Assembly: GCF_004118675.1 (NCBI RefSeq)
Contig: NZ_SDHZ01000001.1
Location: 2,914,001 to 2,978,000, forward strand
DNA: 64,000 nucleotides
Source: Filimonas effusa
GTDB taxonomy: Bacteria > Bacteroidota > Bacteroidia > Chitinophagales > Chitinophagaceae
Reading direction: 5' to 3'
The notes beneath the pieces were generated by a model. The model was not told the origin of the DNA. It was given only the letters and a program-made list of their open reading frames with translations, and searched no databases. Position 1 is the first letter of the stretch. Each line of letters begins with the position of its first letter. The translations under genes were made by a program, and so were the position numbers. Shown here in pieces: positions 47,709-55,814 of the stretch.

Positions 47709-49043
47709 TTATTGGGTATCGCCCCAGATCTCTGCTTTACCGCCTAACCAGTCTTTTACCAGTTCGGTGGTCACAGATTTAGGACGTTCTATTGCAAGGC
47801 CAAGCGCCCGGTCCCAACAAAGACTGGCGAGTACGCCAAGTGCACGGCTTACACCAAAGAGCACTGTATAAAATTCGTATTCTACAAGTCCGTAGTGAAC
47901 GAGCAATGCACCGCTATGCGCATCCACATTAGGCCATGGGTTTTTAACCTTGCCGAGCGACTGCAGGATTCCCGGAACCGTTTCATAGATATTCCAGACA
48001 GTTTGCACCAAAGGATCGTCTGGCATATGTTTTTTGCCAAATTCCATTTGAGCGGAGAAGCGCGGATCGGTTTTACGAAGTACAGCGTGGCCGTAACCCG
48101 GAACTACTTTGCCGGAAGCCAGTGTATCCTGTACATAGGTAGCGATCTGCTCTTTTGAAGGCAGTTCGGTACCCAGCGCTTCGCGCATTTCGAAGATCCA
48201 TTTGATCACCTCCTGGTTGGCAAGGCCGTGAAGCGGACCTGCAAGGCCATTCATACCGGCAGCAAAAGCCAGGTAAGGATCGCTGAGTGCAGAGCCAACG
48301 AGGTGAGTGGCATGTGCAGAAACGTTACCACCTTCATGATCGGCATGAATGGTCATATAAAGACGCATGAGCTCATAGAAGCTCGGATCTTCATAACCCA
48401 TCATATGTGCAAGGTTACCGGCCCAGTCTAACAAACCATCGGGCTGAATATGTTCTGCATTTTTATATTTCCTGCGATAAACATAAGCTGCGATACGTGG
48501 CAGACGTGCTATGAGGTCCATAGCGTCTTCGAACAGGTGTTCCCAATAGTCTTTTTTATTGATGCCTTTGGCGTAAGCACGGGCAAAATGGCTTTCGGTC
48601 TGAAGCGCCATAATTGCTGTTACAAACATGGTCATCGGGTGCGTATTAAGCGGCAGCGCATTGATGGTATCGAAAACGTGTTTCGGCACATGGCTTCTAC
48701 GCATTAATACTGAAGTGAGATGATCTACATCGGCATCGGTAGGCAACTCGCCTATGAGCATAAGGTAGAACAGCCCTTCCGGCAGCGGCTCGTTACCACC
48801 GTTCTGCGCTTTGGGCAATTTTTGTTGTAATTCGGGGATTGAATATCCGCGGAAGCGAATACCTTCCTGTGCATCAAGCAAGCTGGTTTCTGTAACCAGA
48901 CCTGTAATACCTCTCATACCCTGATAAACCTGGGCAAGGGTTACTTCTCCGATTGGTTTTGAACCATGCTCTTTCAACATTTCCTTGATCTCTGCACTGG
49001 CTGCTGCTGCTTTCGCTCTGAACCGGTCCTTGATAATTTCCAT
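47709..49043 (-). CDS. gltA: Citrate synthase, mitochondrial-like type
   Basis: A 444-residue enzyme that condenses oxaloacetate and acetyl-CoA. GITGLVTETSLLDAQEGIRFRGYSI is the N-terminal block of the eukaryotic-type enzymes, then HADHEGGNVSAHATHLVGS with the catalytic histidine, GLAGPLHGLANQEV with the second, VPGYGHAVLRKTDPRF, and NVDAHSGALL with the catalytic aspartate. Together with sdhCAB it forms part of the TCA cycle in this genome. The mitochondrial-type synthase is usual in many Bacteroidota. Confidence 0.95.
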   Translation of the reverse strand: MEIIKDRFRAKAAAASAEIKEMLKEHGSKPIGEVTLAQVYQGMRGITGLVTETSLLDAQEGIRFRGYSIPELQQKLPKAQNGGNEPLPEGLFYLMLIGELPTDADVDHLTSVLMRRSHVPKHVFDTINALPLNTHPMTMFVTAIMALQTESHFARAYAKGINKKDYWEHLFEDAMDLIARLPRIAAYVYRRKYKNAEHIQPDGLLDWAGNLAHMMGYEDPSFYELMRLYMTIHADHEGGNVSAHATHLVGSALSDPYLAFAAGMNGLAGPLHGLANQEVIKWIFEMREALGTELPSKEQIATYVQDTLASGKVVPGYGHAVLRKTDPRFSAQMEFGKKHMPDDPLVQTVWNIYETVPGILQSLGKVKNPWPNVDAHSGALLVHYGLVEYEFYTVLFGVSRALGVLASLCWDRALGLAIERPKSVTTELVKDWLGGKAEIWGDTQ

Positions 49044-49260
49044 AGCTACAAAAGTTTAATTACTGGCAAGCTCGATCGAACCATTCCTATATGTTACAAA
49101 TATGGATTAAAGATAAAGGAAGTTGAGAGATGGGACAAAAGTTTTTGAAAGAAATGAAAATAGACAATGGCGTCAAATTCTGGCACCGCAACTTACGATA
49201 ACAGGCAGGAAACCGGCCGCTCCGGTCGTTATTTTGAAAGGAATACGCTTTAGAAACAGC

Positions 49261-50352
49261 CTATTTCTGTGCTTTTTTGAACAGATAGTAGGCCACACAG
49301 GAGAAGACTACGTTAGGAAGCCATGCGGCAATCAATGGCGGAAAGTTCCCTTTGGTAGAAAAGATGGTCGAAAAGCGGTCCATCAGGATAAATACAGCAG
49401 CCAGGATGAAACCGAGGGCCAGGTGCATACCACTGCCGCCACGGACTTTGCGGGTAGCTACAATGGCGCCGATAAGTGTTAAGATGATCACAGATACCGG
49501 CGTGGCATCACGGCGGTAAGATTCGATGATAAGAGAATTGAGCCCTTCAGTGCCACGCAGTTTATCGAGCTGGATCTGATGATTCAGTTCAGGAGTGGTC
49601 ATTTTATCCTTTGCAAAGTCGTCGGATCGAAGGTCGGCGGGTTTAAAGTTGAAGTTCATGACTTTGACGCCCGATATCCAGACTTTTTCTTTCAAACCGT
49701 TGAGCTCTCTTTCTACTGCATTGTCAAGGGTCCATTTGCGAACAGCGGTATCCCAACGGATGGTTTCGGCCCTGAGGTTGTATACAACCTGGTTACCCTT
49801 CAGGCGGTGCATGAAAAAAGGCCCGCCCGATTTGCGGACGGTATCGTAGGTGTGTACGCCGGCATAGGTAAAGGAGTCGATACGGAAATAAAGCACCTTT
49901 TTCTTATCCGTCAGCGGGTTATAGCTGGAGTTACCGTTTACGTAAACATCTTCGAAATAGGTACGTTTTACTTCGGCACGGGGAATGACCAGCCTGTTTG
50001 CATACCAGAGGAGCGCCGCCAGCATTGTACCTGCAACGAAATAAGGTCTGAGCACTCTTCTAAAGCTAACGCCGGCAGCCAGAATGGCTACGATCTCACT
50101 TTTACCCGCCATTTTAGAGGTAAAAAATATTACGGCGATAAAAACGAAAAGCGGAAATAACAGGGCAATGATATGGGGAATAAAGGCGATGTAATAATCC
50201 ATTACAATACGGCCAAAGCTCCAGCCACTCTTCACAAAGTCGTCGGTCTTCTCCCCTACGTCTACCACCACAGAGATAACCGCGAACAGAAAAATAGAAA
50301 AGAAAAAAGTAGTGAGGAATTTTTTAATGATATACCAGTCTAATTTCTTCAT
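49261..50352 (-). CDS. LptF/LptG-family permease
   Basis: A 363-residue inner-membrane protein with the YjgP/YjgQ layout: LDWYIIKKFLTTFFFSIFLF at the start, three helices, a periplasmic beta-jellyroll (about residues 105-250), then three more helices with TRKVRGGSGMHLALGF. With LptB it extracts lipopolysaccharide and feeds it to the Lpt bridge. It follows tgt on the same strand (48 bases), an order common in Bacteroidota. Confidence 0.9.
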   Translation of the reverse strand: MKKLDWYIIKKFLTTFFFSIFLFAVISVVVDVGEKTDDFVKSGWSFGRIVMDYYIAFIPHIIALLFPLFVFIAVIFFTSKMAGKSEIVAILAAGVSFRRVLRPYFVAGTMLAALLWYANRLVIPRAEVKRTYFEDVYVNGNSSYNPLTDKKKVLYFRIDSFTYAGVHTYDTVRKSGGPFFMHRLKGNQVVYNLRAETIRWDTAVRKWTLDNAVERELNGLKEKVWISGVKVMNFNFKPADLRSDDFAKDKMTTPELNHQIQLDKLRGTEGLNSLIIESYRRDATPVSVIILTLIGAIVATRKVRGGSGMHLALGFILAAVFILMDRFSTIFSTKGNFPPLIAAWLPNVVFSCVAYYLFKKAQK

Positions 50353-50400
50353 ATACCTATGCGGAGCTCCGGGTGGTTTTGGCCAAAAGTAGGGAATAGT

Positions 50401-51540
50401 TTACAGTCTTTGCTTTAAATGGGGCACCATCTCGTTTTTCCAACTGTTAAAATCACCTGCCATAATATGTTTTCTGGCCTCGGTCACAAGCCAGAGATAG
50501 AAATTCAGATTGTGCATACTTGCTATTTGCAGGGCCAGGATCTCGTTCGCCACAAACAGGTGTCTCAAGTAAGCTTTTGTGTAAAAGCGGCTTGTTTCGT
50601 TAGACAGCCCTTCATCGATAGCAGAGAAATCGGAAGCCCATTTTTTATTACGGATGTTGATGACGCCCTGTGTCGTGAACAACATGCCATTGCGGCCGTT
50701 ACGGGTTGGCATAACACAGTCGAACATATCAACGCCAAGTGCAATACCTTCAAGGATATTCCAGGGGGTACCCACTCCCATGAGGTAGCGCGGTTTATCG
50801 GCAGGCAGGTTTTCGCAGCAGAGTGCTGTGAATTCGTACATCATTTCTTCGGGTTCACCAACGGAGAGTCCTCCAATGGCATTACCTGCGGCATTCCGGG
50901 AGGCAATATATTCGCTGGAGGCTTTGCGAAGGTCTTTATAGGTGCTACCCTGTACTATCGGGAAGAGATTTTGGGTATAACCGTATTTGTCTGGCGTTTC
51001 GGAAAGACGCTTTATACAGCGATCGAGCCAGCGATGGGTGAGCTCCATGCTTTTGCGGGCATAAGCATATTCGCTCGGATAAGGCGGGCATTCATCGAAG
51101 GCCATAATAATATCGGCGCCAATGCTGCGCTGGATATCCATCACGTTCTCAGGAGTGAACATATGCCTGCTTCCGTCGATATGGGACTGAAACAGTGCGC
51201 CTTCTTCTGTTAATTTTCTTTTTTCGGCCAGGGAGAACACCTGGTAGCCGCCGCTGTCGGTAAGAATAGGCCGGTCCCATCCGTTGAAACGGTGCAGGCC
51301 ACCTGCCGCCTCAAGCACTTCAGTACCCGGTCTCAGGTAGAGATGGTAAGTATTACCGAGGATGATCTGCGCCTGTACTTCGTGCTTTAATTGTTGCTGG
51401 GTCACAGCTTTAACGCTGCCAACGGTGCCAACAGGCATAAAGATGGGCGTTTGAATGACTCCATGGTCGGTAGTAATAGTACCTGCCCTTGCGGCGGAAT
51501 GGGGATCTGTGGTTTCTAACCGGAACGATAATGCTGCCAT
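50401..51540 (-). CDS. tgt: Queuine tRNA-ribosyltransferase
   Basis: A 379-residue enzyme that exchanges guanine 34 of GUN tRNAs for the queuosine precursor. ILTDSGGYQVFSL with the nucleophilic aspartate region, FDECPPYPSEYAYA, GGLSVGEPEEMMYE and FDCVMPTRNGRNGML with the second aspartate are intact. The usual zinc-binding cysteines near the C-terminus, CxCxxC, are not seen: the region NIRNKKWASDFSAIDE corresponds. The start is the ATG at 51540, preceded by an earlier in-frame ATG that is less likely. The genes tgt and lptF/G form an operon. Confidence 0.93.
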   Translation of the reverse strand: MAALSFRLETTDPHSAARAGTITTDHGVIQTPIFMPVGTVGSVKAVTQQQLKHEVQAQIILGNTYHLYLRPGTEVLEAAGGLHRFNGWDRPILTDSGGYQVFSLAEKRKLTEEGALFQSHIDGSRHMFTPENVMDIQRSIGADIIMAFDECPPYPSEYAYARKSMELTHRWLDRCIKRLSETPDKYGYTQNLFPIVQGSTYKDLRKASSEYIASRNAAGNAIGGLSVGEPEEMMYEFTALCCENLPADKPRYLMGVGTPWNILEGIALGVDMFDCVMPTRNGRNGMLFTTQGVINIRNKKWASDFSAIDEGLSNETSRFYTKAYLRHLFVANEILALQIASMHNLNFYLWLVTEARKHIMAGDFNSWKNEMVPHLKQRL

Positions 51541-51599
51541 AGTCGGCAAAAATACTAACGAAGCTTTCAACTAATCAACCATTCAGCTATTTTTGCGGG

Positions 51600-52721
51600 A
51601 TGAATATTCCGCTCCTGGCCTGGACCTTCGTATTTGCCCTATTTTGCCTGATGACGGCCATCCAGTTATTTTATTATTTATTTTTCTTCCGGCGGCTGGC
51701 TGTTTACAAGCCCGCGCCAAAACTGCAATCGCAGGAGTACCCGGTATCTGTTATCATTTGCGCCCGTGACGAAGCGCATAATATCGTGAAGAACCTTCCG
51801 GGCATACTTGTACAGGATTATAAGACCACTCATGAAATCATTGTCGTGAACGACAATTCACAGGACGAGTCGAAATATTTGCTGGATGAGTTCAAGAAAT
51901 CGTTTAAAAACCTTGTTCCAATAGATCTTACACAGGAAGCCAAAGGCATACCTGGCAAGAAATTCCCGTTGTCGATGGGTATCAAAACCGCCCGCTATGA
52001 GGTGGTGTTGCTTACGGATGCAGATTGCGTACCGGCAAGTGAGTTCTGGCTGCAGAAAATGCAGGAGGCTTACCGCCCGGGCGTCGATATTGTACTGGGA
52101 TATGGCGCTTACTATAAAACACCCGGTATCCTAAACAAACTTATCAGGTTTGAAACCTTCCATTCGGCACTGCAATATTTCTCTTATGCGCTGGCCGGAC
52201 ATCCGTATATGGGTGTGGGACGGAATCTGTCGTATAAAAAGGCATTATTCTTCAATAACAAAGGATTTTCTTCGATCAACCAGATACCGGGTGGCGACGA
52301 CGACCTGTTCATTAACAAGGTTGCCACTCCAACGAATACGGCTATTGTGATAGATCCGGACACCTATACCTTTAGTGCGCCGAAGAAAACATGGGATGAA
52401 TGGTGGCATCAAAAGACCAGGCATTATTCCACTGCCCGTTATTACAAGCCCAAGTTCAAATGGCTGCTGGGGGCTTACTCGCTCTCTCATGCCCTGCTTT
52501 ACCCGCTATTTATCGTATCGGCCATCACCTTCAACTGGTGGATGGCGTTATCGGTACTGGGCCTGCGTTATATAATACAAGGGATCATCTGGTATAAAGG
52601 CATGAAAAAGCTGAATGAACACGACCTGTGGCCAATGTACATCTTGTTTGACCTGTGGATGTTTGTGTATTACCTCGCATTTGTTCCTGCGCTGTGGAAG
52701 CGGCCAAAGAACAGGTGGTAG
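51600..52721 (+). CDS. GT2-family glycosyltransferase with membrane helices
   Basis: A 373-residue enzyme. One N-terminal helix (FVFALFCLMTAIQLFYYLFF) precedes a GT-A domain with PVSVIICARDEAHNI (nucleotide binding), LLTDADCVPAS (DxD-like metal site) and GGDDDLFINK, then WWHQKTRHYSTARY, which resembles the QxxRW motif, and two or three C-terminal helices. The processive-synthase look suggests transfer to a membrane-linked acceptor. It sits between divergent tgt and rsmG; the product is not known. Confidence 0.88.
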   Translation: MNIPLLAWTFVFALFCLMTAIQLFYYLFFFRRLAVYKPAPKLQSQEYPVSVIICARDEAHNIVKNLPGILVQDYKTTHEIIVVNDNSQDESKYLLDEFKKSFKNLVPIDLTQEAKGIPGKKFPLSMGIKTARYEVVLLTDADCVPASEFWLQKMQEAYRPGVDIVLGYGAYYKTPGILNKLIRFETFHSALQYFSYALAGHPYMGVGRNLSYKKALFFNNKGFSSINQIPGGDDDLFINKVATPTNTAIVIDPDTYTFSAPKKTWDEWWHQKTRHYSTARYYKPKFKWLLGAYSLSHALLYPLFIVSAITFNWWMALSVLGLRYIIQGIIWYKGMKKLNEHDLWPMYILFDLWMFVYYLAFVPALWKRPKNRW

Positions 52722-52763
52722 CAGGCTCCTGGAATAGTGGGAATGATATAAAATTTTAGCGTA

Positions 52764-53402
52764 ATGGATATTGTACTAAAATATTTTGCAGATTTTACCG
52801 AAAAGCAGTTGCAGCAGTTTGCTGCGCTCGAAGGGTTGTATAAAGAGTGGAATGAACAGATAAACGTTATTTCGAGAAAGGATATTGACAGTTTATACCT
52901 GAAACACATTTTACATTCTTTGAGTATCGCTGCTGTCATTGATTTTAAGCCCGGCACAGAGGTCATTGATATTGGTACCGGGGGTGGTTTCCCGGGCATT
53001 CCGCTGGCTATTTTTTTCCCGGAGGTGAAGTTTCACCTTGCAGATAGTATTGCCAAGAAATTAAAGGTGGTGCAGGCGGTGGCTGATGCTATAGAGCTGA
53101 AAAATGTGACCGTTCAACATACACGTGCAGAAGAGATCAAAGGAAGAAAATTTGATTTTGCAGTATCACGTGCGGTAGCCCCGCTAAAAGACTTGTTACA
53201 ATGGAGCAATCCAATCGTTCGTCGCGGTAACGGCCAGGAGCTTCCCAACGGTCTTATTTGTTTGAAGGGAGGTGATCTGGCGGCTGAAATATCGGAAAGC
53301 AGGGCGCGGCCTTATACTGTTCCCATAACGCAATTGTTTCCTGAGCCCGATTTTGAGCAAAAGTATCTGCTTCATGTCACCAAGGAAGCCAGTGGAAGGT
53401 AG
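52764..53402 (+). CDS. rsmG: 16S rRNA (guanine527-N7)-methyltransferase
   Basis: A 212-residue SAM-dependent enzyme. VIDIGTGGGFPGIPLAIFFP is the RsmG-specific SAM-binding motif (about residues 70-89), then FHLADSIAKKLKVV and FDFAVSRAVAPLKDLLQW. It methylates G527 in the 530 loop of 16S rRNA. The length matches the family. An intrinsic terminator follows 40 bases later; its U-tract is opposite to the end of the guide RNA from the converging locus. Confidence 0.96.
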   Translation: MDIVLKYFADFTEKQLQQFAALEGLYKEWNEQINVISRKDIDSLYLKHILHSLSIAAVIDFKPGTEVIDIGTGGGFPGIPLAIFFPEVKFHLADSIAKKLKVVQAVADAIELKNVTVQHTRAEEIKGRKFDFAVSRAVAPLKDLLQWSNPIVRRGNGQELPNGLICLKGGDLAAEISESRARPYTVPITQLFPEPDFEQKYLLHVTKEASGR

Positions 53403-53443
53403 CGCGTGAATGATTAAGTTGCCGGGGGGCAGCATAAAACTTT

Positions 53444-53471
53444 TAGCTGGCTGATCAGCCGGCTATTTTTT
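53444..53471 (+). terminator. Terminator of rsmG, shared with the convergent guide RNA
   Basis: TAGCTGGCT-GATC-AGCCGGCTA is followed by TTTTTT on the plus strand. Read on the minus strand the same hairpin follows the putative guide stretch immediately and ends in AAAGTTTTA, so it may also end the guide RNA. Confidence 0.85.
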
Positions 53472-53697
53472 CCTTAATCCCATCTTTGCATACACCTTCA
53501 ACAAATCAAAAGGTATTGTATGTACCTTTTAATATAACACTTGTGGTAAAGACTCAGCCGGAAGGCAAGGCTAACCGGTACCAGGTGCCGATGCCTTGTC
53601 AATGCCAGCATGTTGTATATACACTGTGTTATCAAAGGTATTTAGTGAGTGCCGATGAGGCCTCACCCTACGGCTGTACAAGCAGCCTCTAAACAGC
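53466..53697 (-). ncRNA. Putative dCas12f guide RNA (tracr-like scaffold, repeat hairpin and single guide)
   Basis: Beginning 11 bases after the stop codon of the Cas12f-like gene, on the same strand, this region folds into ordered stems. First is GGCTG-CTTGTA-CAGCC (53672-53687), almost the same as the GGCTGCTTG...CAGCC hairpin of the well-known Un1Cas12f1 guide RNA. Next comes GTGAG-GCC/GGC-CTCAC (53645-53666), then a branched domain closed by 53626-53640 with 53523-53540. Last is a repeat-like hairpin, CATACA...TACCTT / AAGGTGTATG (53488-53522), which ends TTGAAGGTGTATGCAAA; Un1Cas12f1 ends its repeat GAAGGAATGCAAC. The next 19 bases, 53484 down to 53466 (GATGGGATTAAGGAAAAAA), are the expected guide, followed directly by a terminator hairpin. 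Seen: stems and their order. Inference: boundaries and function. Confidence 0.78.
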
Positions 53698-54792
53698 TTA
53701 TTCTTCTATGACAGCTATTCCGGCTTTTTTAGCCTTATAGCCGATTTTTTCTTTCAGGTTACTATAACTCCAGTTACGCAGGAGGAATCCATCTCCTTTC
53801 TGTTCCTCCTGTGCTTCTTTATCGTTGGTAAGCAGCAGCGTTGCTGCCTGATGTTTGATACAAAGATCGATAAGCCTGCGGCTGTAAACATGTAGTCTTT
53901 GATTGATATAATTGATCTCTGCATCTTTATATTTTTCTATGCTTTTGAGTTTGCGCTTTCTGCCTTTGCCCGAGCGGTTGAATGCTGCTCCTTTTTTCGT
54001 TCGTTCTATAGCTGCCTGGATAGCCAGGCGACGGTGCAGGAATTCTTCCTTGTTGCCGATGTAATACCTGCTTTTCTGCACTTTTACGACAATAGGGATT
54101 TCCAGGGACAAGGATGCTTCGGCTATTATATCGGGAAGCAGCGAATGGTGCTCCGGTTGCTGTTCAAATGCAACGAGCAGATAAATTTTGCCCTTACTGA
54201 GCTGGATATTGCTGGTGCATAGTTTTATGTCTTTAGCAACCAGCTTTTCGAGCAGCAGGCGTTTATCATGAAAGTCGCTGCCCAGATAAGTTCGAAAAGG
54301 AATTCCAAACAAAACAAAGCCAAAGTTACCATGCGCCTGAAGCTGCCTGAAATGCCTTATGTCTGAGGCCGCTACAGGGATAGGAATATCACGCTTATAA
54401 TTACGCAGGGAGCGCAGCCCCTTAAAATAATCGAGACGCTCTTTTCTATAAAGACTTACCAGGCTGTTATTGAGACAGCTGAGAATGCTCATTGGCATTG
54501 TTCCCTTAAAATGCCTTGATAACACCTGGTAAGTAGAGTTGGTCCGGGAAGTTGTCAAGATCCCATTTTCATCTTTACGGATGTCGGTAAGTTTTACATG
54601 TACATTTTCGGTAAGGTAAAAGAACTCCTTTACCTGCTCCTGCAGGTAACAGTGCGTAAATATATAGTTAGCCGCCTTGCAACACATGCGTTGCCAATGA
54701 TAGAGGGTGGCATACGTTTCTTTAAGGAAGGTATCGTCTTTACTATCGATGACGATTTGAACCTTCCTGGTGAGGATAATACTTTTTGACAT
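53698..54792 (-). CDS. Nuclease-dead, C-terminally truncated Cas12f-family protein (dCas12f)
   Basis: A 364-residue protein. N-terminal NYKRDIPIPV (131-140) corresponds to the RRDMPIPL-like motif at the end of the recognition lobe in Cas12f, and YIGNKEEFLHRRLAIQAAI, GKGRKRKLKSIEKYKDAEIN, HVYSRRLIDLCIKH and FLLRNWSYSNLKEKIGYKAK follow the RuvC half of Cas12f/TnpB. The catalytic residues are gone: the RuvC-I strand reads IPIVVKV (232-238) with no aspartate, the RuvC-II strand reads LLLTND (319-324) where E-D/N-L is expected, and the chain stops at residue 364, before the zinc finger and the RuvC-III aspartate. It should bind guide RNA and DNA without cutting. It lies 17 bases after the sigma gene, so the two are probably translated from one mRNA. 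Confidence 0.85.
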   Translation of the reverse strand: MSKSIILTRKVQIVIDSKDDTFLKETYATLYHWQRMCCKAANYIFTHCYLQEQVKEFFYLTENVHVKLTDIRKDENGILTTSRTNSTYQVLSRHFKGTMPMSILSCLNNSLVSLYRKERLDYFKGLRSLRNYKRDIPIPVAASDIRHFRQLQAHGNFGFVLFGIPFRTYLGSDFHDKRLLLEKLVAKDIKLCTSNIQLSKGKIYLLVAFEQQPEHHSLLPDIIAEASLSLEIPIVVKVQKSRYYIGNKEEFLHRRLAIQAAIERTKKGAAFNRSGKGRKRKLKSIEKYKDAEINYINQRLHVYSRRLIDLCIKHQAATLLLTNDKEAQEEQKGDGFLLRNWSYSNLKEKIGYKAKKAGIAVIEE

Positions 54793-54809
54793 AGGCTTTT
54801 ATTTTTGAT

Positions 54810-55610
54810 TCAAACGGCCATACCCATTTTGGTAAGGAGGGCGTGCGCTTCCACATATTTGCGCTGCACATACCCTTGTTCGAGATTCATTTTCTGTGCT
54901 ATGGTAGCAAATCCCATTTTATGTTCAAGCCTGAGGCGATAGATATGGGTCATTTCCTGGTCGAGCGTGCCTGTAACAGGAATGATGATAGCCGGAGCCG
55001 CAGGCGGTTTCGCGTCTTTCTTTTTCCTGTTGATGATAGTTTTCAACTGCTCGAGACCTTTCTGCACCTCGGCATGAATAGCCATATTAGATGTAGCAAA
55101 CCGGCGTGCGATAGCCTTATAAGAAAGCCCTTGCTTAAAATAAAGATCTATCATGGTTTGCCTGCCCGGAGCAAGGTAAGGAATGACCTTTTCGATAATT
55201 TCAATACGTTCTTCATCAAAGAAATGCGACAGCTCCTCTATTTCAGCTAATGCGTTGTGCTGATAGCTGCTATAGATCTCAACATTATCGGTATAGTAAA
55301 TTTTTTGACGGAGGAATGCGTTACGGGGGTGCTTCATCCATTTGAGACAAAGCCAGGAAAGATTCATCTTCATGAAACAATAGAGGTGAAACATACTTTC
55401 CATTTTAGCACGCATATCCCAGGCTTTGATATAAGTTTCCTGGACCATGCTGGCGACGGTAAAATCATCGTCGATAAATTGTTTCCCATGATAAGTAAGG
55501 AGTTTGCAGGTATGATGGTGGATAAAAGCCAAAGCCTGCTCATCTCCCAGTTTAAAGCGTTCAAAACACAGGTAGTTTTCGGTGGTTTCCTGTAGTATGG
55601 CAATACTCAT
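54810..55610 (-). CDS. ECF-type RNA polymerase sigma factor with an extra C-terminal HTH-like domain
   Basis: A 266-residue sigma factor. Residues about 18-92 form region 2 (FKLGDEQALAFIHHH ... VQETYIKAWDMRAKMESMFHLYCFM) and about 136-192 region 4 (VIPYLAPGRQTMIDLYFKQG, then LSYKAIARRFATSNMAIHAEV). A proline- and lysine-rich linker (193-215) leads to a second segment of region-4 shape: LDQEMTHIYRLRLEHKMGFA and TIAQKMNLEQGYVQRKYVEA. Normal ECF sigma factors end after region 4. The start is taken as the ATG at 55610 (MSIAILQETT); an in-frame extension to 55709 has low-complexity, unlikely sequence. Its partner gene is dCas12f; no anti-sigma gene adjoins, so control may be by the effector and guide RNA. 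Confidence 0.85.
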   Translation of the reverse strand: MSIAILQETTENYLCFERFKLGDEQALAFIHHHTCKLLTYHGKQFIDDDFTVASMVQETYIKAWDMRAKMESMFHLYCFMKMNLSWLCLKWMKHPRNAFLRQKIYYTDNVEIYSSYQHNALAEIEELSHFFDEERIEIIEKVIPYLAPGRQTMIDLYFKQGLSYKAIARRFATSNMAIHAEVQKGLEQLKTIINRKKKDAKPPAAPAIIIPVTGTLDQEMTHIYRLRLEHKMGFATIAQKMNLEQGYVQRKYVEAHALLTKMGMAV

Positions 55611-55742
55611 AGAATAGTTTTTTAAAACATACACCTGGAAGCTGTTCACGTTCAGGGGTATGCGCAAGACATCACTGCCCTGCAGGTTAAGCGGGGTGCG
55701 TAAGTACAATAAAAAACAAACGGGGAGATCTTAGAATGTGAG

Positions 55743-55770
55743 AAACCCACGTCCCGGACGCGAGCTACTC
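55743..55770 (-). repeat. REP-like element A (GTAG-headed palindrome)
   Basis: On the minus strand GTAG (55768-55765) heads the palindrome CTCGCGTCC-G-GGACGTGGG. This is the layout of REP elements mobilised by RAYT/TnpA-REP proteins. It is inverted relative to element B, with 25 of 28 bases the same. Confidence 0.6.
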
Positions 55771-55814
55771 ACATTTAAACCGCTCTGAACTACCTGAGAG
55801 AGTTGACAACGGTG

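Noticed and set aside
53486-53692. Plus-strand reading frame of 68 codons between rsmG and dCas12f
   Set aside because: It lies antisense to the guide RNA, starts from a TTG, and has no homology I recognise.
53466-53697. Right end of an IS200/IS605 element with TnpB omega-RNA
   Set aside because: No TnpA gene is present, the protein is catalytically dead and truncated, the neighbour is a sigma factor, and the hairpins resemble Cas12f guide RNA instead.
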